This document shows positions 56,205 to 64,000 of a DNA stretch of 64,000 bases, piece by piece. Position numbers and translations under genes: made by a program. The DNA lies in NCBI GenBank assembly GCA_964035015.1, contig OZ035998.1:34168628-34232627 (forward strand), in the 5' to 3' direction. Numbering within the stretch: the stretch's first letter is position 1; each line of letters opens with the position of its first letter. This DNA comes from Corallium rubrum. Lineage: Eukaryota; Cnidaria; Anthozoa; Scleralcyonacea; Coralliidae. The notes below the pieces were generated by a model that was not told where the DNA came from, did not search any database, and worked only from the letters and a program-made list of their open reading frames with translations.

Positions 56205-56435
56205 CATGTAGGATTTTCAAATGATTATATTTATAATAGCAAATATACATTGTATAACCTTCTCTGATAACTCACTATTCACGTGTGACATCAAGATGTT
56301 TAATATGCATATCAGAAAACCTGAAATATCTCAAAAACGAAGCAAAGAAACCAAAAAGATGTTACTTTGTAAAAAAGATGTTACTTTAAGTGTTCTTTCA
56401 AATAAGGTAGACTTAATTTTCGTTTCATAGGCACT
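56205..56435 (+). mobile_element. Miniature TTAA element fragment
   Basis: Same 3' end as 1790-2112 (ATTTTCGTTTCATAGGCACT then TTAA at 56436-56439). The left end is indistinct. It contains a short internal duplication of AAAAGATGTTACTTT. Confidence 0.65.
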
Positions 56436-56579
56436 TTAATCGGGGATTAATCGAGAGTTACGTAAGATTTTGGAGGGGGAAAAATTGGAGTTTTAGTGGA
56501 ATTTTTTAGTTACAGATAGCGGCTCACTAAATTGTCGCGTTCTTTCGTTACCATTTTTGCGTCTACATGCAGGTTACGT

Positions 56580-57159
56580 CAGTGGCGGCGTGGCTCTGAA
56601 TTAGGAGCCGGGAAATCACATTCCAAGGCCCACTTTCAGGGGTCATCATAGGAAGAATTTAGAACTGCCGGCTACCGGCATATGCTCCCCCAGAAAATTT
56701 TTGAAATTTGGGTGTCTGAAATGAAATTTCCTGTATTCCGACAGCACCTTTTAGCAAAATTTTAAAAGTTTAAAAACGGAAAAACAACGATACAATATTT
56801 ACAATCTAACGTGTACAGTGTATTGGAAATAACAAAACTGCGTGCAACTACGGATTAATATAAAATAAATGTGCTGCATAGGCAACGTTGAATTGGAATA
56901 CTTAAGGTTCTATGAAATGAATCGAACTGTAAAAGGCCTTCGCTTGAAACACTATAGAACTGCAGTATTCCATAGGGATAATCTAAATTGCACTTCAAGT
57001 TTTATGCTGCAGTGGTTAAAAATTATTGGCCAACCAGCTAAGCATGTACAAAATATTTGGGCCCAACCAGTCACAAATTGTTGGGGGCCCACAACGTACA
57101 CAGATCGTCGGAGCCCACCGGGAAATCTCCCGGTGTCCCGGTAGGCCACGCCGCCCCTG
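56580..57159. mobile_element. hAT-like element with perfect 8-bp target duplication
   Basis: GGTTACGT at 56572-56579 and 57160-57167. Inverted ends CAGTGGCGGCGTGGC / GCCACGCCGCCCCTG. Contains the CCAGAAAATTTTTGAAATTT family block. No transposase. Confidence 0.88.
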
Positions 57160-57867
57160 GGTTACGTTTACGCAACCGTGTAGCGCTATGTCAGCAGTTG
57201 GATGTAAGGAAAAAACTTGCACCTTGTAAAGCCTGCCGCACACAAGAATCTTGCTGAGCAAATGGCCTCGCGAGACGCGCAGCACGTTTAAACCTATAGA
57301 CACATGTACGCAGTGCGTACCTATGTTTACACCTGTTTTCAAAATTACGCGAGCAGGCATGTGAGTTTTCATGGCAATTCGAAATACTTCAATATAACTT
57401 ACTTTGTCATTGTATTCAACATTCCCATGGATTGCATTGTTATATGGTTAAATAATTCGCCATTCGGTCAGCATTAACGTCCTCATTTCATTGTATTCTG
57501 ACTCAGTTCGAGTTGTTGTCCGCCATTTTGTGGCAACAAATTGCTATAAAACTCACATCACGACGCCACATGCATGTCAAATTCCAGGGTCGCGTAATTT
57601 TGAAAACAGTGTAAAAACTGACTGTAAACGGTTGACAACAGTTAATAAGTAAATTTTTAAAAATCAACCATTGTACGGATCGACGTACGTTCAATATTTT
57701 CGACAAAATATATACATTTGTCTTTAGTAATTAATATACAGGCCCGTGACAAGTTGTCAAGTGCGTAGAGAGGCGTAAATTCTGAGGGCACTCAGAGACT
57801 GCATATACCTCCGCAAGCGTGTTATTAGAGATGTTTAAAAAGAAAACGACATCCCGCTATCCTAGAT

Positions 57868-58084
57868 TTTCAAGTGATTGTATTTGATAATAGTAAAGAT
57901 ATAACTTTTTTCGATAACTCATTGTGCACGTGTGATGTCAAAATGTTTATTTTGCATATGAAACAAACTGAAATATTTCAAGAACGAAGCAAGGATCGAA
58001 ACAAAAAACTACAAAATATTTCACTCTATCATTTTAAGTGTTGTTTCAAATAAGACAAACTTAAGTTTTCATTTCATGGGCACT
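57868..58084 (+). mobile_element. Miniature TTAA element fragment
   Basis: Third copy of the 1790-2112 family, ending CATGGGCACT then TTAA (58085-58088). Shares GTGATGTCAAAATGTTTA and the AAATAAGACAAACTTAA tail. Confidence 0.65.
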
Positions 58085-58317
58085 TTAATGAATAAAATGT
58101 TTGATTGCACTTGTACCAAAATTATACAAAAATGTTTGCATAAAATAAGGATAATGGGCAATCAAACATTTCTTCTACACGGAGAATTTTGTTGTCAGAT
58201 GTTTATTAATTTCTCATCCAAATTTCAACTAAACTCATCCAAAAGTGAAAGGGTTGGTCCTTGGTCTATGATCAATCTTTCCACAAACTTCCGTAAAAAT
58301 CTGTGCAGTATTCTAGG

Positions 58318-58525
<208 letters not shown>

Positions 58526-58569
58526 GGTAGGACACGGAAATTGATGATCGTTCACCCCACTGATCTATA

Positions 58570-58680
58570 TATGATCGGAATATAGTGAGGTTGCCAAAAA
58601 TATTGAATCGAGCGAAGGCCCTTCGTCAGAGAAAAACGTAAAGAGTCTGCGAACCTCACTATACTTCGATTTGTATTTCA
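58570..58680 (-). mobile_element. Penelope terminal remnant with foldback
   Basis: ATAGTGAGGTTGCC and CGAACCTCACTAT are mirrored around a reverse-strand CTGACGAAGGGCCTTCGCTCGA (58604-58629), the PLE-1/PLE-3 hammerhead core with the GAAAC part lost. Confidence 0.6.
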
Positions 58681-58738
58681 ACACTGCCTACGCAGCACAC
58701 TACTTTTATTTTTACTGTTTTGATCTATTCTATATATA

Positions 58739-59043
<305 letters not shown>

Positions 59044-59367
59044 GAAAGAAGAAACTTGCTTGAGAACGCTAATTCCCGGACACCAAACTCGCAATGCCCC
59101 TCCCGTATTAGAACCAAATCCCTATCAGCTCGCGGGCACTTGTCATTCCCGTGATGCATTTCGATCTACCTCACTAAACCTTCGAGAAGCCTCGTGTTAG
59201 CTGTTGGTGTGTCTGTGTCGTACACTGCTAAAATTTCTTAGTTTCGGCACGTAAAACTCTTTCTACTTATACCTCGTGTCTTTTTACTTGATCTAAGTTT
59301 ACTGTTGAGTAGTCTGTTCGAAGTTGGAGTTGTTTTTCTCACTTAATTCTGTGGACAAAATTGGAGA

Positions 59368-59421
59368 ATGAATGCACTTGATGGCGTTCCCGGATTATCA
59401 CCCTCGGCAGATGGTTTGAAG
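59368..59421 (+). CDS. PTBP1: PTBP exon 1 (start)
   Basis: ATG at 59368; codes MNALDGVPGLSPSADGLK; donor GTAAAC. About 180 nt of upstream sequence without repeats (59190-59367) probably holds the 5' UTR. Confidence 0.85.
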
Positions 59422-62400
59422 GTAAACAATCTTTGTATGTGGCTAAGTTAAAGAGTTAATATATAAAAGATAGTGTAAATGTAGTGTTCTGGTAAAATAC
59501 AAATATATGACAAATATACAGATATGTAATTAGTTCGTTGGATGTCGAGATATTAATGATAAAATATAAATTGTCTGGTGTTCCAGTGTTGCCAACTTGC
59601 GGCAGTTTTTAAGATTCGAATCTCCAGCTTGCCTATTTAGTTTCTCAAATTCTTTACCAATGGCACGAATGTGATATTAATTTAGTGTAAAAAAGCTAAA
59701 ATTGTAAAAGTTGTTTAAAAGCTAGCCTGCGTGTAGCTGGCTGTATTTTGGGTTTGGGGCCATACTGCATGTCAGCAACACCCCTGTACCAGACTGGAAA
59801 GTTTGTAAAATGCGTGGTGGGAATCACATTTCAGCCACCATTTTGTGTGGGCATCTCATGAAAATTGCGCAGGCTCACCCGGGAAAATAAGTCATTTCCA
59901 GGGTGACCACGAATAGAATGGTGGCTACAATTGAATTTTCATGTAGTTTTCACAGAATCTGCATTAAAAGTCTATGATCACAGGCTATTTTTTGAAAAAT
60001 TGCACAGCCAATTTATGAAAATTGTGCAGCCATGGGAAATGGGTCGTTCCAGCGATGTCGGCATTGAACGGTTTGGACGAACTTTATTTCCAACTACCCC
60101 CTCCCCCCTCAGACATCTAAAGTAAGTTTTCCCCTCCCTCCTTCCGGACAGTGAAAATTTCTTCCTTGAGGGTATGGATCTTTTGGGGAGTATGGAACGA
60201 CCTAATTGTCATAAAAAATCATGCAACAAATATATCCATTGTGTGCTAAACTACTGTTTTGTCTAGTGTATTTACCTGATGATGTAGTTTTTCTGAACAT
60301 AGCGTAACTTTATATAAAGTATGTAGCAAACTGTACATAACTTCTGAACAAAATTTTTCAGAATGTAAGACAGCAATGTAACTTTTTAAAGCAGTGTAAA
60401 TTTTCAAAACATTGCATAATGTTTTTCAACGTAGCATATTGTCTCCCAACGTTACATACATGTAATAAAGACCACTGTTGCACAAAGAAAATAAAAGTCC
60501 ATAATATTAAAGAAAAGACCATCTCAGAGAGAAGAGTAATGGTTAAATTAAAGGCAATGTTTACATTAATTAGGAGAGTACAGTAACTAATGAAAAAAAG
60601 TGAAGTTCGGACCCTGGATTCCCCATGCATCTTATAAGTCGTAAATTTCTAACAAACAGGGAAAACTTTAGTCTGTCCAGCCAGAATTTCTACATGTCTG
60701 ACCACTTTCCATCTTGGCCTGACATTTGTCCTATACAAAAAAAATATTGACAGGTCTATTTCCTACCCCCTTTTTCCCAGATTGACCAAGAAGGCTAATT
60801 TAAGTGCCTGATATGATCATTGAAGATTCAATAATTGAAATTTGTTTGCAAAGAGTCTGTTAGTTACAGTCATTATGCTGTGACACCGTATGTTACGTAG
60901 CCTGAGTAAACAGCCACCTCTTCTCGCTTGCCCCTTGCGGAAGAGATGTCTGAGCAACGAGCCAAAAAATTCCATACTGATGAGGTAAATCTACCGAGAT
61001 TCAGGTAGTAGCGCTGATTGGTTACTTTGTAATCATATGACAATTAATTCAAAACTCGGCTCGACCAAGATCAACTCCAACATCATTCCTGTCTGAAATA
61101 ACAAAGTTAAAGCTTAGTTTTTACCAACAAAGAAAGATAGATAGATACTTTTGCTAAAGTGAGTTTGAGTTGCAATAACCAGCAACAATTTCCCATTGAA
61201 ATTGAACGATTTTGCCAGGCATGAAGCGCCACTTCCTGTCGAGACTGCAAACTGTCGTATTTTGCTTGAATGAAATATGAAACCTGCATTGCTATGTTAC
61301 GACAGTTTGCAGTCTCGACAGGAAGTGTTGCTTGATGTCTGCCAAAATTCAATGGGAGATGTTGCTGGTTATTGCAACTCAAACTCGCTTTAGCAATAGT
61401 ATCTATCTATCTTTCTTTGTTGGCAAAAACTAAGCTTTAACTTTGTTATGTCAGACAGGAATGATGTTGGAGTTGATCTTGGTCGAGTTGAGTTTTGAAT
61501 TAATTATCGTATGATTACAAAGTAACCAATCAGCACTACTACCCGAATCTCAGTAGATTTACTTCATCAGTATGGAATTTCTTGGCTCATTGCTCAGATG
61601 TCTCTTCCATGAGGTGCAAGCGAGAAGAGGTGGCTGTTTACTCAGGCTATGTAACATAATGTCTCACAGTATAATGGACGGTGTCACAACATAATGCAAG
61701 ATTTCATAACGAAGGTCTTTGCAATGTAATGTATATCATCTTTAAACGTTGTTTTACATTTTACAACTTAACTAATGCATTAAAGCGAAAGATAACGTCT
61801 TACAATGAATATCAAGCAATGCAGCTTTCTTTTTCAGATGTGTAGGAAATATAAAAGTTAGGTTCATATTTTCTGTGCCATAATTGATCACCTTAATCTA
61901 ACCCATTTTTTAAGTTAACCCATTGCTGCGATTAATAAAATTGTTTGGTGTTAGACAGAGTATATTGAACAGGGTTAAATACATTTAAACATCCTTATGT
62001 GCACGTTTCCATTTCTAGCGTGGATCTGACCATTTTATGAACAGTATGGTGGATAGCTTTAATAGTGGTGAACAAAAGAGGGTATGAATTTAACAAGTAA
62101 TTTAGTTGTAAATATTAGATATTACAATTTTCTTGGGCATGTGTTTTCAACATCTTGTTAAGACATGTTTTATAAATATTTATATAATTATTATGAATAT
62201 ATATTTATGTTTTATGAATATTACAGTAAGTTAGGTTTTTTCTTTGTTATAGAAAAACTGTGATGTTTATTATTTTACTATTGCATTGTTGTGGAATTTA
62301 CTTTTCAATTAAAAAAAATTTTTTGTTGTTTAGGTAAAACCCAATGAGAACCAACCATCGAAAGTTCTTCACATTCGTAATCTTCCAGAATTTGCAACAG

Positions 62401-63809
62401 AATCTGATGTAAGTTTGACAGATCAATGACAAAAAACGTTGAATTGATTGTGAACATGACTGTTGGTAAATATGACTGTCCATGGGAAAACATGGCAAAA
62501 ATATGGCAAAGTAAGTGGATAGCAAATGGATAGAAAATGTCCTGAAAAGTCGCTTCAGCAATTTCATAAGCCATTTCAAAACGATCGGGCCAAAAGACCA
62601 AATGGTTTGGGCAAAGCGCTTCAATGATTTGGGCAAAGCCATCTGCCAGTGAACGATTTGGACATAACTGTTGAATGGCTTGGTTATTTGGGGAAAGCAC
62701 TTGAACAGTTTCAGAAAAAAGATAAAATATTCCAACAGACCAGCAGTAACACAGTTTATTATACAAGTTATGTTTTGTGATTGTAGTTCTTCCATATGAA
62801 TGACAGTCGAAACATGATACAAAAGTAATACTGGATACATAATGTTTACAATTGTTTCAAAGTGGGTGCTGCTATTGACAACAGATTATTCCATCTCCCC
62901 AGTCTCCTCCTCAATTCTAAAATTGCAAATTCAATTATGTCTTATAGGTAATCACCCTTGGTATACCTTTTGGTAAGGTGACAAACATATTGAAACTGCC
63001 ACCTCCCAAGGGAAGTAGAGGGCAGAGATCTCAAGTGAGTATTGTTTTTTTTTAATTTTATCAATTTATATTTTATACACATTAAATTAGAGTACACTAA
63101 TATTTCCAGTATTCAAACCGATCACTGTACTTCTAAATAGCATGGGTGGTGTGTGCTGACATTGTTGTTAGCACACCACTTCTCACTGCTGCTGCCTAAA
63201 ATTATTGAAGTGTTCCTGACCCCAAATATTTTTTTCACGAATAAAAATCAACAAGCCAAATGATGATATAAGTTAATTAAATCAATAAAATCTTCTTGCT
63301 TTTATAAGCAATTGAATTGGCCATAATAGGTAACTTTAGCTAATACAATGCGAATGTCAAATAATACGTTAACACAAGAAATTTCTTTACACAAGGAAGA
63401 AAATGAATAATTTTTAGTCCCAAGAGTAATTCTAACACTGCCCCCATTCTACATTCTACGTTATTCAGATAATTTGCACGTCTTCAGGACGACGTCAACT
63501 TGTGAAAGAGTGAAATTTACTTCCAACTATGCGACAAAAATCCACATAAATGGATTCGTGGTTTCTGCTAGATACTGAAGTTTAGATTGCCGTTGTCATC
63601 CTAGTTTGCTTAAGCTCTCTATTAACGGACACGACAGCGCTCTTATTTCACATCACAGCTCCTCAATAAGAGAAAGTTTTTGGACAAAAGTATTTGGCGC
63701 TAATCCTTGAAGTGTTTTGAATATCATTGTAGGCATTTCTTGAGATGGAAGATGAAGGAAAAGCAACAGCAATGGTTAGCTACTATGCATATTCCCCGGC
63801 AAACATTAG
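59368..63809 (+). CDS. PTBP1: Polypyrimidine-tract-binding protein, 5' part (five exons, continues beyond window)
   Basis: PTB proteins bind CU-rich RNA through four RRM domains and regulate splicing, often by repressing exons at pyrimidine tracts. Exons: 59368-59421, 62019-62081, 62334-62408, 62948-63034, 63733-63809, all GT-AG with consistent phases, giving 118 residues plus two bases. Recognition: KRGSDHFM at the exon 1-2 junction matches the PTB N-terminal KRGSDE nuclear-localisation segment. RRM1 begins with RNP2-like VLHIRNLP (residues 50-57), then IPFGKVTNILKL, RNP1-like QAFLEMED, and SYYAYSPANIR like PTB NYYTSVTPVLR. The beta2-beta3 loop is about seven residues longer than usual (PPPKGSRGQRS at the end of exon 4). 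PTBP1, 2 and 3 are vertebrate paralogues, so the symbol stands for the single invertebrate-type gene. Confidence 0.92.
59422..60890. other. PTBP intron 1, first part
   Basis: No exon recognised. A single end TAGCCTGCGTGTAG at 59724 resembles the 9-bp-TSD palindrome family but has no mirrored partner nearby. Confidence 0.5.
60898..61649. mobile_element. Large foldback element in PTBP intron 1
   Basis: Left TAGCCTGAGTAAACAGCCAC and right mirror GTGGCTGTTTACTCAGGCTA, with pairing continuing inward over about 340 nt per arm around a short centre near 61270 (for example AAAGTTAAAGCTTAGTTTTT and its mirror). No coding content. Outer sequence GACACCG/CGGTGTC (60882 and 61679) also mirrors, so a larger composite is possible. 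Confidence 0.85.
62019..62081 (+). CDS. PTBP1: PTBP exon 2
   Basis: Acceptor CCATTTCTAG; codes RGSDHFMNSMVDSFNSGEQK then R; donor GTATGA. Confidence 0.88.
62334..62408 (+). CDS. PTBP1: PTBP exon 3
   Basis: Acceptor TTGTTGTTTAG; codes VKPNENQPSKVLHIRNLPEF then ATESD; donor GTAAGT. Start of RRM1. Confidence 0.94.
62948..63034 (+). CDS. PTBP1: PTBP exon 4
   Basis: Acceptor GTCTTATAG; codes VITLGIPFGKVTNILKLPPP then KGSRGQRSQ; donor GTGAGT. The last ten residues are extra relative to the usual short loop. Confidence 0.92.
63733..63809 (+). CDS. PTBP1: PTBP exon 5
   Basis: Acceptor CATTGTAG; codes AFLEMEDEGKATAMVSYYAY then SPANI plus two bases; donor GTAAGT. Further exons lie outside the window. 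Confidence 0.92.
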
Positions 63810-63981
63810 GTAAGTTTTCTCTTTTTATTTCTTGTTTTCTCATAACATATACTGGTAAAAGAACTTTTTCCTTGGATTCATTAACACTTTGATATAAGGG
63901 TGTAATGGTTAAGGTAATTCCTCAGTAATTTGTCCAGAAGTGAAAATTTGCTGAAACTTCCCAGCTTTGAAGTTTTTGATA

Positions 63982-64000
63982 TACAGAGTTCGAATTAATG
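63982..64000 (+). mobile_element. Left end of a hAT-like element (cut by window edge)
   Basis: CAGAGTTCGAATTAATG matches the left end of the element at 20740. Confidence 0.6.

Noticed and set aside
62298..62840. 180-codon antisense open frame
   Set aside because: Overlaps PTBP exon 3 on the other strand, hydrophobic low-complexity content, no recognised domain.

Overview
This is eukaryotic, intron-rich animal DNA. The genes have GT-AG introns, and most of the window is transposable elements and tandem repeats. The repeat inventory (Penelope-like elements with hammerhead-like motifs, non-LTR retroelements, hAT-like and TTAA-flanked miniature elements, a Ty3-type gag) suggests an invertebrate metazoan, most likely a cnidarian. 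That placement is inference from repeat style, not from a search.

Three host genes are visible, all on the + strand. (1) Two exons of the mismatch-repair gene MSH2 lie at 120-245 and 2150-2227. The first carries a one-base frameshift, and no further MSH2 exon is found before the next gene starts 16.5 kb away. (2) A complete SNRPA1 gene (U2 snRNP protein A') occupies 18747-50439: nine exons whose splice sites and phases all agree, joining to 738 nt (245 residues). (3) The 5' part of a polypyrimidine-tract-binding protein gene (PTBP1/2/3 family) has five exons from 59368 to 63809 and runs out of the window. SNRPA1 and PTBP both act in recognition of the 3' end of introns.

From 2539 to 16140 lies a minisatellite of 10-bp units (TCGCAACAAA and variants), split into at least five blocks. 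Between the blocks sit retroelement pieces: an ORF1-type gene, a non-LTR element (LINE-A) interrupted by a Penelope-like element (PLE-1), a second decayed non-LTR element (LINE-B) with an internal inversion, and the 3' end of a third (LINE-C). The array seems to have been a repeated landing site.

The large SNRPA1 introns are full of small DNA elements. Several have clear target-site duplications: 8 bp (hAT-like), TTAA, TA, and 9 bp around two short perfect palindromes. Two near-identical 867-bp elements lie in opposite orientation in introns 1 and 4 and bracket exons 2-4; the second contains a Penelope-like insertion with a 12-bp target duplication. The SNRPA1-PTBP intergenic region holds a decayed Penelope-like element (PLE-3), a 5' LTR plus truncated gag, miniature elements, and long (AGAC)n and (GAAA)n arrays just upstream of PTBP.
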